Assembly: GCA_032718565.1 (NCBI GenBank)
Contig: JAVGVS010000018.1
Coordinates: 3,030,017 to 3,094,016, forward strand
DNA length: 64,000 bases
Direction of reading: 5' to 3'
DNA from: Distichodus sexfasciatus
Lineage: Eukaryota; Chordata; Actinopteri; Characiformes; Distichodontidae
Part shown: positions 11,061-25,178 of the stretch, piece by piece
How the letters are laid out: each line of letters begins with the position of its first letter
Numbering within the stretch: the first letter of the stretch is position 1
Notes under the pieces: generated by a model
Seen by the model: the letters and a program-made list of their open reading frames with translations, nothing else
Told to the model about the DNA's origin: nothing
Databases searched by the model: none
Made by a program: the position numbers and the translations under genes

Positions 11061-13090
11061 ATAAGATTACCCTGACAATAGCTGAAAGAACAACTTTTTT
11101 AGATAACAAGCATCCATCTCACTTTTCCTGCATGTGCGACCTGATCCACCTACTGCTGACTGTTTAAAACTAATGTGTGAGTCTGAGGGAAAAAAAAGTT
11201 ACAAAACTGAAAAAAAAAAAAACCACTAACTCCACAGTCCTGAGTGTAGACTTTACAACATTAAACTGTTTCCGATTCCTGACTAGAAAACAGAATTCAT
11301 CCTTACCCTACAGCATGTCACTGAGCTTTCTTACGTTTCAGTCGCAAATACATACACGGTTTAATTATATCTACACTAAAATATGGTCTGCCACTAGATG
11401 GCAGCACATGTCAAGAATTTATTTAACTATATTGACGAATAGATAGATGATGAAGTAAATGTCATCTTGATAGCAGAAGTGTACAGAAGACAGATTCCAA
11501 TAAAAATGATTGGTGATTTGATCCTCAAACTTGCCCCCACCCTGTCTCCATATGGTTGACATGTAAGAGTAAAGCTGAAGGCTCAAACCAAATCCCTTGT
11601 GGTACATCTTTATTTGCCGTATTACAACCTTTTGTTTGCAATAAGGCCCCTCTATCCTGCACATAATCTCCATCTATGATTAATGCTGATCTGGTGCACC
11701 AGTCACAACCATCTACTGAGCCACCAGCCACATATCCACAGATGTAAAGTGGATCTATAGCTGACCTCCTTCTGGCAGCCCTGCCCCCATTGTCAGTGGG
11801 AGTTTAAAACACACTTGGCTTAAAAACATCAATGAATTCAACTTTAGGAGCAAGTAACCCAAAAAGCATTTATTTAAACTGAGCCACAATACTCTATTTA
11901 AATTTGAGTGTTTCTTCAACACAGTATGTTCTCTGCATTAGATCTTGCAAAACAGTTGTGTCTGTATCAGTGAGTATTTTCTGTAACCTACAGGAGTGAG
12001 TATATAGTGGGGAGTGTTAAACACGAAAGTGACGTAGCAGAGGTGTCAGTGACGGCATTTTTCCACGGCAATTTACGTTCATTCTTAAATTCTGTCTGCA
12101 ATGTTGCTTCGTCTGGATGGACATTGTTCACAGGAACATAACTAACGTAAACATGTGTTCGATAAAGTTTGTTTTGAAGACATATGTGTGATACACAGAC
12201 AGACTCCTCTGTTGTATACATCCACCGAGCCATCACGACTCGCCTGCTGTATACCGAATAGAAAAAAATGGAGTTGAAATTGAAAAAAAAATGGGGCTCT
12301 CATTCGTTAAATTAGCAAGTCGAGCATGAATGCGGTGAGTCATGTGTATGATGGCTTTCACTTCTAATAAAGAACAACGCATCCAGACAGTCTTGTGTTT
12401 TCTTTCAATCATACCTTAAAAAAAAAAAATAACACAATGGGAAATACTGCCAACACACACAAACCACACAGAACTAAAATAAAGCAGAAAATAAAAGGCA
12501 GAGATCTGAATCCAGTCAGTCATCAACCCCCTTTGCAGTATATTCATATTAGTTTGCATCCTACACCGTGCACACAATGCTCCCATTAAAATACATTCAG
12601 TTGGCTATGTTTTTGTCAGTGTGACAGGTCCCACTTTGTACGTGCTGTAATTCACACATTACCGTCGTTCTGCACATCACACAGTTGGCTAGACAGCATT
12701 AGACAAGGAACATTAGTGTCAGTAGCCAGGTCAGCACTGGCAGTGGTATAATGTGGTAAATCATTCCTTACTGCCTCGTCTTTATAGTGTGGAGTTCAAA
12801 GCGCAAGTCGTTCAAACAGCAGTAAGCAGTTTACATTGCTGACACTCATTGTCATCTTAACTATATTTCTTTGGCATGAGTAACAGTAGCATAACACCAG
12901 GGACAAAGTTGTGATTCAATTTACCAATACACATATCCCCTGTCTTGATATAAACAAGACAAAATATTGATGAAACAGAAATAGTGTGAGTGATTTGCTT
13001 CAGCTTTGAGATATGACAGTGAGGGCAATATCATAAGAAGTTGTTTCTGATTTTATTGTGCTGGGTTGTCTGTGAAGCAGCTGACATAGG
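11061..13090. other. Non-coding stretch, nothing recognised
   Basis: AT-rich sequence with short poly-A runs and no supported gene. The patch at about 11,985-12,250 has more CpGs than its surroundings, but I cannot assign it. Confidence 0.4.
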
Positions 13091-13094
13091 CTCT

Positions 13095-13178
13095 GGGGAG
13101 CAGTACCTCAGTGGTACCTTTACTGGCCTGGGATTTGATCTGACAACCCTCTGATCATGGCTCCCTAACTGTTAACTA
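13095..13178 (-). repeat. Fragment of tRNA-derived SINE
   Basis: The stretch gagcagtacctcagtggtac followed by tttactggcctgggatttga resembles the promoter-proximal half of the SINE copies at 24,257 and 40,174, in minus orientation. It is diverged and truncated. Confidence 0.6.
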
Positions 13179-16100
13179 TGTATTTTAAAAGTTCCATGTT
13201 CTACATTTTGTTCAAGTTAAAATAGGTCTATGAGCTCCTCTAAACATGTCTCTGAAGTAGTTTGCTGGAAATACCTCTCAAATTAGGCATTTTCACCTGC
13301 CTTTTACACTTCTATTTCAGTCTCTTTCGGAACAGGCTCTTTCTCATTAGTATTCCTAAATGCAAATGAGCCGCTGCTGCTCACGCCCCACTCCAGAACT
13401 GGGGTGTGGACAGCACGGCGAGAGTTTACCTGCTGCTAACAGACCATCCATACATGTTCCACACAACACACCGCTTCTTCATTGCTATTTCTACGCTAAC
13501 GCTTGCGAGAAAACATGGCGGATCAGGAAGTGCTAGCAGTTCTACCTGGTGGACAGAGCTTCTCAGATAGGAGGGTGGAGTTCTGAAAATGTCCCCCACT
13601 GTGACGCAGAATTTGTAATACTAAATAAATTAATACGAACTCAACTGACTATTTGTTATCTAACTTACAGTGTGTGTAGAGGCAGTACAGACCCAAATGG
13701 ATGTCCAAAGAACAGAAAAAGGAACTGCATAATATGGGAGCTTTAAAACAAATGTATACAAAGCTCACTTTACACCTAGTAGTTAATAAAGAGAGAAGTG
13801 AATTTGGAATCATATCAAAACATCAGGATCAGGATGGAAACAGTTCCATCTCAAAAAACCATCCATGAGGATTAGTAATAACCGCATGTCAGTGGTAGAT
13901 GCCGAACCACAGACGACCCCCCAGACATCAGAGAAGAGTCCGAGTGCCCTGAGCTGACAAACCAGACAGCAAGGTGAATTCTGACAGGTCCCTGAAGATC
14001 AGTGCGATTAAACTGAGGAGCCTTTTTCCGAGCAATCTTCACTCACATGTACATGCACAAAACACAGCCCGACACACTGCTCCACAGAGGCAAAATTCAA
14101 AAGGGTATGAATCAGGGTATGAACAATTCCACCTCTATCTTTGAAGACCTTCTGTTTCTTCTTGAAAAACACTACCAAGAATGATAGAGGCCATGCATGA
14201 TGTAGACACATAAGGAATTAAGATTTATGGTTTCATATCACTTCAAAAAATGAATCACATTCATACTATGGAATGACGACAATGTTATTTATCTGTTTTA
14301 GCAATGACATCAGCTGACAAAATGCTTTAGAAGAATGGAGCAGGAACAAGTGACCACCCAAAATAAATCTTCTATTTTATGCTTTTTAATTTGAAGAATT
14401 TGTACCAGAACTGGCCAGCACCTTCCATCTTATCTGCTGGCTAACTTGTGTGACTTTCTGACATCATGAAACACTCTATATCCACTTGTCCTTTAACAGG
14501 ACTATCAAGCCATGTTTCCTTCACCTCATCTCACCAAAGTGGACCTTTCTGCCACGAAAATAGAGGTATCTTGAACAACCTTCTCAGTCGCTGTTGAATA
14601 TTTAATTTAGAAGAGCAGGATTCATGTCATCTGCCATTGTGTTCGCTTAATCACCCACGGACGAGCAAATGCTGATCCCTAGAGGTATGGCGATCTCCCA
14701 TCCCCCGGCTCCACACGGTTGAGCGCAGTATTAAACAGCGCAAACATCTGAAAAATCTCATTCACAGCTCCTGTCAGTCAAGCAGAATACACAGTGCCCC
14801 TTTTGCCCCACGGAGCCACAGCGGTTTAACCCTTCCAGATCCTTAAAGCTCCTCAGGGAGGCAGTAAAAAGAGGCAGATCCTTCTCCACTGCCTTAACTC
14901 AAATGACCACTTCCTTGAAAGATAAGGTGGCTAAACAATGAAGGAAATATAAACAACAATATTAGCATTAAGCTACTGTTACGCAACAATCGACACAGTT
15001 CAAAGTGATATATTGCAACAGCAAAAAAAGTAGAAAAATATTTTGTTTGTAATTTTACACTATTTTTTGCAAAAAAAAGTGCATTTTTAGACCTGTTTCA
15101 GTTCACAACATGACTTGCATTTATGCCTAAGTGTATCATATTATGGTGATTGACTGTAAACCACATTTTTTAAACTTTTAACTGTATCCTTCATATTCCC
15201 CCAGAAAAATGAGCTTGATCTGAGTACTTGATGAAATTGTGCTGATAGATCTTGCAGCAAAAATGCTGTCTTCATATTGGTCTGATTTAAGTGTGGCTTT
15301 AGATGATCAAAATCCAAAACCGTTTTGGAAACAACTGACAATAGAAATGTACATCTTTAAAAAGGGGCATCTGTGTGACAAATGGGGCCATGCTCGCTGG
15401 AGTAATGTGATATATTTAGACAGCTGTGTTATTCATTCTGTGTGATTACAGACTTTGAAATTAATCTAAACTAGCTACTGATTGACTCGAGCATATCAAC
15501 CCCACATGACATAAAACCTGTCTAAACCTACAAGACAGCTAGTGTATTCGACCAAAACTAACCAGCAGTTTGCTAGCGTGTCAGAAAGAAGCAGCTCATT
15601 GCGGGAACGTGTCGGACTTGATATCATCCGTAATTATGAGCTGTGACAGGATGATTATACGTACATCATTACAGACCTCTTCAAATAAGAATTCCGCTGA
15701 TTATCAGGCCTAATTAATCAATGTCCTGATGTAAAACCCCTAGCCACTGCTTTGTGCTACACAGTCTACATGGAGTAATGAGCACTTCATCAGTGTTTCG
15801 CTTTGTCAAATTGCAAAAAGTGTGAAAATGAGTAACATCCTACATAATTATAGTGATGGAAACTCTTTCTGTAAAACAATTAAAAATCTGTCATCGTAAA
15901 GTGGGACTGCGAGTAAAGACAGTGATGTACGATCCTTTAAGTGTATACTGCACCAAAGATTTCGCCATTCTTGTCATATACAGTAATTATATTGGCTGGG
16001 TAACAAAAAAAAGTGGAAGACTGTTCAGCATAGCGGGAGCCTATTTATTTAAGCTCACAAACTTCAACAGAATGGCAACAAAGGCTGTTATATTTAAGAA

Positions 16101-19100
16101 CATTAAATGAACATAAATAAGCTATGAATGCAAGCACACAGAGCTTACGTTTGTCCGTGACATGTTAGGAATAATTCAGTTCCCCTTGACTGGCTTCCCA
16201 TTTCAGTGTGCACCACACCACCAAATCACAGCCATGCCTCTTTAGTACCTCACTTGCTGCTCCCCTGCCCCATTCTGGTCTTTTTTGCTATTGTTCAATG
16301 GAGAAATGTGGGCATTCTTTAAAAAAATAAAAACGGGCCTCTCTCTCACGGTGGTTTTGCGGCCTCATGGGGCTCGTTCTTAATCTGCCTCGGTCTCTCG
16401 CTAAGCTGCGGTAACTCTGCTAGTTGCTGTTCTTATGCAATTAGAGTTTGATGCTGAATGTCTCTTCAGAACTCGCGTTTTCCAGCCCGCTGCTGCAGAT
16501 CACCTAATTTCTGTATTTAAAAAAGGTCTAGAACTGACTTTAAACGTACCCATTCTGACAACCACAGCTGCCAACAAGGCTCAGAAATTTACAGCTAGCC
16601 TGTGACTTTTTCAACTCAGATCTTTTGTAATTCATCAGCTTTCTTTCATGTTGGTGATTCTGCTCATGAATTGAGTCTGCTGAGATACACTCAAAAAGCT
16701 CAAACTAAAGGCCAAGATCTATAAAAAGAAATTCATGCCAATATTAGGCTTTTTATCTTATAATAGTTTAAACAACATTCAAAATCTGGAAATAGGGACC
16801 ACAAAACTACCCATTAAACAGGACTGTTGGCTCACAGATAACATGCACAACAAACCACAAAATGATCAAAAACGCAAATATGAAATCACAATCTATAAGT
16901 AGATAAGCAGCAAGAATATCTAATAAATGATCTAAATAAACAACTTCAAATGATTTACTGCTCTCAAGTATGACAAAAATGTGACCCTGCATATGATAAC
17001 CCAGCTAAAGTCGCATTTTTTCTACCTCCTCTTTACCTGACGTGACTGCCGCAGATACACATTGATCTTAATGTCTGTATGCACTTTATAATGATAGAAC
17101 AGTAGTTCCTAAACTGAATAACACCCAAATCACCAGTTGTTTTTGCCCATAAAGTAATCCCAAAGACGTTAGAAAAGCAATGTTTACGAAGCCAACCTCC
17201 GGTATTTTCCGGTGGAAAATGGAAACGTAAGGTGAATAAAATCACGAATTTCGCTATTTATCCTGTTAGAAATTACATGTCAAACATTACATCTGAAAAC
17301 CTCAGTACATAATCTATCATTTACTGCAATAAACTCATATGGCATATTGTTGACATTTTTCTCCCTATAACTACTTTGACGCTCTTTATTTCATATTTAG
17401 ATTTGGCGATTTTAGCCGGGTTTTCACAGGCGGGGTCACAAATATCTTCTAATAAATCAACTAAATTCTGTTACTGTACTACTACTGTCCAAAAATCACT
17501 GGACATGCCACAACATTCCTACTACATTCCACACATGTGGAGGCAGAATGTATTTGGAACAGACAAATAGGTTTTGACAGGCTATAATAAGACTGCACAG
17601 TGCTGGTCAGATTAAATATGAATCATGAATCATGAAACAGATTGATTTTTAAATCTATACAGGACCACCCATTCCTTCCCATGTGGGCAATTTACAGTCG
17701 GCTGCCTAAGTGTCAGGTTTAAGCCAGTCAGTAAAGTCTAGCCCTGAGCAGCATCGATAAGAGCTGTGGACACACACACATGCAGGGGGCTCCATGTGAA
17801 AATACTAAAGGACGCTGTGGTGGTTTAACATATTATCAGCAGGTTTACAGACTATTTAAATACACTAATATGGCTAAAACACTTAATGAACACAATGGGA
17901 TCTTCTAGCCTGTTGAACCCTTTTAAAAGAACCCTTTTAAAAAGAACCAAGAAACCTGCTGACACAGGAGAACTGCTACCACTCTGAGTATTTTTATAGA
18001 ACAACCATCTCTCTCTCTCACACACACACACTCACACATACACTTTTACAGTCTTACACTACAACAAATCAAATAAAATTAAGCTTAATCACCTCTTGAC
18101 GAGAAATATATTTCAGTACTAAATAATATACTAAGCAGAAGTACTTTGAGCTGAAGTAAAAAAAATGGATTGATTAATCATGAATTATCTATCTTCACTT
18201 AGTCTCCCCATCCTGCTAAGCACAGATTAAACAAACAGAAATGTGTGCTAAAATTAAAGTGGTCACAGAGAATGCAGGATAGGCGAGGTGCTTTTTATGG
18301 TAAAAATGTTTTATGGCCGTGTTAACCAAGACTCAAAAAAGGTTGCTATAAACGCTGTACGATTGTGATGAGAGAAGTTAACTGGTTTTTATGCAAAGGC
18401 CTTGCTCTAAAGTTCTGCTTAGGGAGTGAAACCCTGCTGAGCAATATGTTGAGTAGGGATATAGGATTTGTCATTAGCTCTAATGGATCATCATGGATAT
18501 ACAAAACCAGGCCAAGTCAAAGACAAAAGAATTATTGGCTTTACGGCCTTTCAGTCGGGTGTCCTGTGGAGAGCACTTAATAATATCCCTGTTCGCCAAC
18601 TTACTTTCAGAATTTAATAATGAAACGTTCATTTCAGTTTCTCTGCAAATGTAGTCCAAACTTAAGGCTCTCTTAGAAAGCTTCTGCAACCTTATGATAT
18701 GAACTTAATTGACAGCAATCCTGCCAAAATGTCATTATTTTTGACTGAGGCTTACCATGTTTTTGGTAATAATTTGCAGTAGATACACAGGTACCAAACT
18801 AAATCTAATTTAAATGCAACCACAAGAACCAGATGTCATCAGACACCTGCACCTCTACAGATGATGCTTCAAAGCACATCCAAAATGCTAGCTGTTTCCA
18901 TCCTGTCTGAAGTCCCTTGTGCTGATCAAAGCCAAACTGTGAGCCAGATTAGATTAGCATGGATTGTTAGCCTATACATGAAAGCTTCTGAAGCAGATGC
19001 TCCCTTTCAGACCAACAAATCTGATGATCCTTTTACCCTGACAGTTTATTGGAATCCAGGAAATTTCTTTAATATTTTTTCAAACCTGTACCAGAACAAG

Positions 19101-22100
19101 GACATATCGTATATTCCAGACCACCTGGACCAAACCCGAGTTCCTTTACAATCAAGCTGCCATATGTCAGAATACGTTTGGAAGTACACTGGCTAGAGCA
19201 TGAACTCATCCTACAGGGAAGATGTCATCCAGACAGAGAAGTAGAGATTATGAACGACACTGCCGGAATTATATACGGGCATGCTTACATTTTTTGTAAT
19301 GGCACCAAAAACATCAACAGTAAACAGGACTAAAAATGAGTAGAACAATGAGTAGAATTGGGCCAGTCATGTATTGGTGATTAAAGCAGTATTTAAGTGT
19401 ACTGGAGTAAAGCAAGATTACACAGTTGGAGGCAGGACTAGCAAAGCAGGAACAAAGGACAATACAAGCCAATTAAATATATCCATTGAGAAAACACCTT
19501 GAGAAAGCAAAAACATGAATATAATGGAGCGCTTGTGAGGCTTAGTGAACACAAAGAGCTGCCTGACAGACCCCAGTACCTCCTGCTGACCTCTATGACT
19601 GATATGGCGCAGGGGAACACCTAAGGCCATCTGAGGAGAAAATGAAGCATGTTGTACTTGCATCAAAAAGTCCTGAGGGGAGAGTCAGACGAGAAAAGCG
19701 AGACTCTAGCCCAGTGATCACAGCACTGCAAGGCCACAGCTGTGTAATTATAACTTTTCCACAAGGATGCTCCCACTGATTAGCAATCAAATAAAAAAAG
19801 CAATTACAATCGCTGTGTGCAAAAAAACAAAGTTTAAAAAAAAAACAACAACTCAGAAACAAGCAGAACTGATGGCTTTCTTGAGGCCATTCATCATCCT
19901 GACATTGCTGTCACAGAGAGTGTTTGGAGAATGAGTGTTGGGGTAAACTATCACAGTGCAACCACAAGAGGAAAACATGCTCTCCGGACAGCCCCGCACT
20001 GAGCCAAAAAAAAAAAAAAGAGAATCAACCGGCCTAGGCACGTCTCATTTTCATGCATCAAAATATATGATCCAACAGCGTGGAGTCTAAACAATTTGAA
20101 ACTGTAGGTTCAGTCCTCGTCAAGACTTTGATGGTTGTGTCAAATGCAAACAGAGGATCTTAAGTCAAAACAATGATGCCACTCAGAGCTTCCTTGCCAC
20201 ATTCTTGGCATGTCTAGGGTGGCACTGAGGATTGCCATTCTGGACAAAAAGAACAAACTCCACAATTTGCTTACATCAGTAGACAGAGATTCTGAGTGCA
20301 GACATAAAAAGACCCACATCATGAACACATTCAGCTAAGCATTAAGCGTCAAGATTAGTGCAATTAATTTGCCTGAACATCCTACCTTCCCCTGCCATCC
20401 TAAATACCTGCTGCAATAAAGGATTAACTGTCCAGTGAATAATAAACCTGAGCCCATGCTCATGGGTGAGTCTAGCACATTTTTAACAGGGCACGGGGGA
20501 GTCATCTGACCTCAAGTGTTAACGTGAATATCCTGCCTTTAGGGCTCCTGCATCACCACTCGGCCCGTTAAGTGCTCTCCAGGCTGGGATGGAAGTGCTC
20601 AGGATAGAGATAGTGAGCTACGGCGGCTCTCTGATGATGCTCCTGCTAAAATGGAGGCCATATTTTCCAGCTGCAATTTCCTTTGATGTTGTTTGGGGGA
20701 GGGATAAAAATCAACACTCGACATGAGATAACAGTAATGGAGATGTGTAAATGAAATTCAAGGGTTTTAAAAGATTGGCTTGCTCAATGCTTTGTTTAAT
20801 TACCAAAGAAAATCTATTTATGCACTGCTTCCATTCCCCAAATCAATACATGCACTCCTAATTTACAAAGGTGACTTACTCTGCAATAACATCAAATTAA
20901 AAACCATATTAAAAACTCCATAACACTATGCGTGCTCACAAAAAAGTATGTTTACAACAGCAGCATTTCAGCTGGTGCATTTGCCGTCTTCCCTTCAGTG
21001 ATTTTCTTGCTGATTCAATCGTTCTGGAAGGATGCATGAACAAAGAACACCGAGCACCAGACAGCGAACACCCAAAAGGTAAATGTCAGTGCCCAGACTT
21101 CTCCTACAGACCAGAGTTTAAGTGGTGTCTGTATAATGCAGTTTTTGGATTATAAAGTAGGTCGAAGCTCTACAATGTGGAGTCTCATTTTAAGAATGTA
21201 TCACTTAAAATATGGCTGCTGTTTTTCATTAATCACAGATAAACAATACATGCTCTATAAAACATAAATTGCATGGGGTTAAGATGACGTCTTGAATGCA
21301 CACAAATGACCGACTCCCACTTTCCTTCCATAGAGTAGCACACGTCAAGGCAGAGACACAATCACTTCCATATTTAAAGCAGCAAAGCAAAGAAATGCAC
21401 TAAACTCAGCAAAACGGTGGCAGTGCCCTGTTGGAAATTGTGTCTAAAACAAACTGGCGTCAAGAGAAAAGCAAAAACTATTTATTTTTCAATAAAATCA
21501 AATCATGCATTGCCAGGTCAACTCTATATATGTGATATTAAAAAATACCATTATACATTGATATCATCTTTCCAACAAAATCCAAACTGTGCCACTGAGG
21601 GTGTGTTTAGTCAATACAAATTTTGACTATTCATTCATCCTACATTTTGATAATTCCTTCATTAACTGTCACCCCCAATTTAGAGAATAAGACCCATCGT
21701 TTACAATAGCTAGCTTTGAAATGTAATGCTATTTTAAGAGCTGGAATGACAGCCCAGTTGTATATCCCTAATGCCTAATTTTCTCTATGAGGCAGGGTTC
21801 ACTGATTTGTAAAATGAGGTTTGTAGGTAAAGACACTCTGATCGAGTACTCATATTGTATATTGGCCTGATACAAACTCGAATAGATAAACGTGTCTGAG
21901 ACTTGTGATGTAATGTCTACATGTTGTTCTCTTTTGCCATAGTTGCATTGTTTTGTACTGGAATGTTAATTCCAGGTCAGTTTGTTGCTGCATTACAATT
22001 GAATTATAATTCTATTTATTTCTGACATTTTTTAAATTAAGTCACAGGTGCATACAGACTGAAAATAAAACCTCAGAAAACTTTAAGAAGTTGGATTAGT

Positions 22101-23580
22101 TCACCACTCATTTTAAGATACAGCACAGGCTGATAAAAGGTCTCTAGTGGTGGGACTCTGTTAGCAACCTACTAAGACTAAGCAGAATATACTTTGTGCA
22201 CTAATAGGTGGAAACTTGAATCAATGCTAGTCCACAATGTATAATCTTGCATCCTAAGGAAAACATATGAAAGTCTGGCAGAACTCATCTGACAATGCAT
22301 GTGCTGAGAAATCAGGCTTCTGTTGCAATCGGCACCAAAAGATCAGAAAGAGACAGCGAAGACAGATGTCCTTCATCTCCATCCACCTCATTCTACACCA
22401 ATCTTTGGTACAATGTTTTAAAAGAAAGAAAGTTCCAAATTGTCAGGGATTATAGTCAAGTGGAAGAATTCCTGACTGGTTTTAGAGTTCTTACCATAAT
22501 TCTATGTCTGCGGTCTTTCACCATCAGACGTGTTGTCTCCAAGCTGCTGCATGTTTGTTTTCCTACTACTGGAAAGTAATTACCTGTAAGCGAGAAAAGC
22601 CTCAGCAAGTAAATGAATGAGGGCAGAGGCATTGCGGGCTCACGTCCATACAGACAAATTGGAGAGACCGGGTGAGATGAGGGCTTCTGAAAGCCCCGAC
22701 AAAACCAGAGGCTTCTAAGGGAGAAGAGGAGTGTGACTGAACTGAAAACACAGCAATTACCCTCAGCGGGGTGTTGCACATGCTGTACAAACAATCAGCG
22801 CTGAGCTCACAGGATTTAAGTTTCAAGGACGAAGAGTTTCCAACTAAACAATAAACAATTCTGCTGGTCTTGAAGTTCTACACAATACTTTCTCTTAAAT
22901 GAAATTAATCAACATCAAATAAACATGCATTCACTGAGTAAAAATTCGGACTGTGTTGTATTTTGAGTCATTTTTTACATTCTCCTTTTATAATGAATGC
23001 AGTTCAGGCTTAGTCCATTGAAATGAAGGCATAATAGATTCTGATCAGGCAGAAAAGAGACGGCATCATGAATATTTAACATGGTGAATATGGGCCACTG
23101 ACGCCAGTGTGCCTTTGGATGTACACACCACCCTGAGGCATACAGCGATGCAAGCATGAAGCAAAAAAACATGAAGTCTTTTTATGTTTACTTTTTATTG
23201 ATGCAACAATAAAACACACCAAACTGAGGCAGTTCTGAGATTTTTCACCATCCTTTCTTCAGCTTTGCTTTTAACTTCAGGATTGTGATGTTATAAAACG
23301 TCGTTGAGACAGGTAGAGATACCAGCCTCATGCAAATGGGACTGTTTCCGCTGCAGACTCATTTTTAGTATGTAGACATAAACATGATTTAGTCAATGTC
23401 TCTCTGCTGGTGAAGATTTTATCTATAACCTGAATATATAATTCATTCAGTGCATTCAAATTGCTGAGCAAGACTTAATCTGAATTACTGAGCAGATGTA
23501 AATGTAAAGTTCCTCTTAGAGACAATGCCTACAAGATGCTGTGCTTCAGCTCTAAGAGAACTGAAACCATAACGCACAAT
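13179..23580. other. Non-coding stretch, nothing recognised
   Basis: About 10 kb with no supported exon on either strand. The region around 13,310-13,560 has CpGs and an aacatggcggat motif and may be repeat-derived. The rest is AT-rich, with short simple runs such as the CT/CA tract at about 18,009-18,040. It probably belongs to the samd5 intron or the samd5-sash1 spacer. Confidence 0.45.
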
Positions 23581-23599
23581 GGCCTACTTGACATCCTGC

Positions 23600-23990
23600 A
23601 AGAGATGAATGAAGGAGGGAACGAATGAATGTTATATTTATACAGCGCTGTTCTATTCAGCTTAAGTGCTTTGCAGAATCAATGTAAAACCACTTCAACC
23701 ACCACCCGAGTGCAGGTCCACCTGGATTATGCAACATAAACTCACCACTCACCACACATTAAAGTGCTGAACAGGCAGGAGGATATTCACCAAGTAAAGT
23801 TAAGCATAGATTCATGGCGAGTTGTGAAAGGTCCATGTAGGGCAATTTTAACACAACTCTGGGGTACCATCCTACTCCTACAGAAAGACACCCTAAGATC
23901 TTTTAATGACCTTAGAGAATCATGGCCTGTGTTCCCATCACTGCCCCGGGGCACTGGACCCCCACAGATCACAGGTTAAAGCCTCCGGTT
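23600..23990. repeat. Probable dispersed fish repeat
   Basis: The segments atatttatacagcgctgttc and cagaaagacaccctaagatc, plus a later ggggcactggacccccacag, resemble repeats common in fish genomes that carry a cagcgctt motif and a cagaaagacaccctaggatctttt motif. This is from recollection, not a search, and the boundaries are approximate. Confidence 0.45.
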
Positions 23991-24256
23991 GTGCCCAAAC
24001 AAATTCTTTTCCAATAACATCCAAGCTGGCCTAATAACTAATCAGGCATAAACCCAATCTGCTTTAGGTGGATTATCTACTCTGAACAACGTGTGGTATG
24101 GTTGGTGAATAATAAAATTTTATATGGGAACAGCTATTTTGATGTTATTTATGTTTACACACCAAACATTTGATTTTTGAATAAACAAATTACTGAGATT
24201 GTGAAAAGACCGTAAAATCATTAAGCATTTAATGTTGATTTTGACTGCTTCAACAA

Positions 24257-24521
24257 AAGTGAAAGTGACTGATTATTTGTTGTTGTTAACACACCACAAC
24301 ACAGCACACAGTGCTCCACAACCAAATGTGACCTCCGCATTTGACCCATCCATGAAGAAGTAGTGGGCAGCCAACATGGGCAGCGCTCCCCGGGGAGCAG
24401 TGCTTGGGGACAGTACCTTGCTCATCAGTACCTCAGCGGTAACTTTACCGGTCTGGGATTCCATTCGGCGACCTTCTAATCACTGGGCGAACACCCTAAC
24501 CGTTTCGCCACCATCAGCCCC
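24257..24521 (-). repeat. tRNA-derived SINE, full-length copy
   Basis: Read on the minus strand it starts near a tRNA-like head (gatggtggcgaaacggttag), continues through a degenerate B box region, and ends in a tail close to cactttcactt. It aligns along most of its length with the plus-strand copy at 40,174-40,421, so the two define a family of about 250-265 bp. The B box has lost its GGTTC core, so this copy is probably not transcribed by Pol III. Confidence 0.85.
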
Positions 24522-25158
24522 AATTAAACTTGTTTTGAAACATGAAAGTAAAGAAACTGCGGTTATAGTGGTCCATTTAGAAATGTTCTACAGTCTAAAG
24601 TGTGCAATTTCAGATTCACGTATCATGTATTTGAGGATGAGGTTAAAACATGTCTTGCACTGTTGTAAGACTGAAATGGTTTTACATTGCAAGTTATCCA
24701 TCCTAAAAACAAACATATGCATTTCTAAGACAATGTAAACAAAGTTTTCTGAAATAAAATAAGCATGAAATCTATATGGAAAACCTTTTTAAAGTAAATG
24801 ATTTCTGTGAAGAGTTAAATAAGGAATTTCTAGTCCTTCCTTTTCACAGTAACGCTTTTACTAGGCAAAAATGTGACAGATGTTCTCATCTTTTTATGGC
24901 AACATAAATTAGTTTCATCCAGTCTGGATTTTGTTCTTACTCAAGACTAAGTGTCTGGCATGAGAAAATCAGTAACAAGAATCAAAAAGACATCCATTCA
25001 TTTAAAAAAGATTTGAATGTCTAAAGGCAAAATGGTCCATCATGATTAATTTAAGCTTTAGTACAGAGCAAGCAAGCTAAGTCAATAAGGCTCTGACTGA
25101 TCTTTTCTTGTGACTTTGTGCTAAAAAGCCCACACAGACTTTGCCTACAGTAATTAGA

Positions 25159-25178
25159 CACACACACACACACACAAG
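25159..25178. repeat. (CA)n microsatellite
   Basis: About nine CA dinucleotides in a row. Confidence 0.9.

Noticed and set aside
16807..16992. Hydrophobic minus-strand frame resembling a membrane protein
   Set aside because: Hydrophobicity comes from AT-rich codons. There is no start context, splice signals or similarity.
18861..19196. Plus-strand open frame of 111 codons
   Set aside because: No domain or similarity I recognise, isolated in AT-rich non-coding DNA. It is most likely chance.
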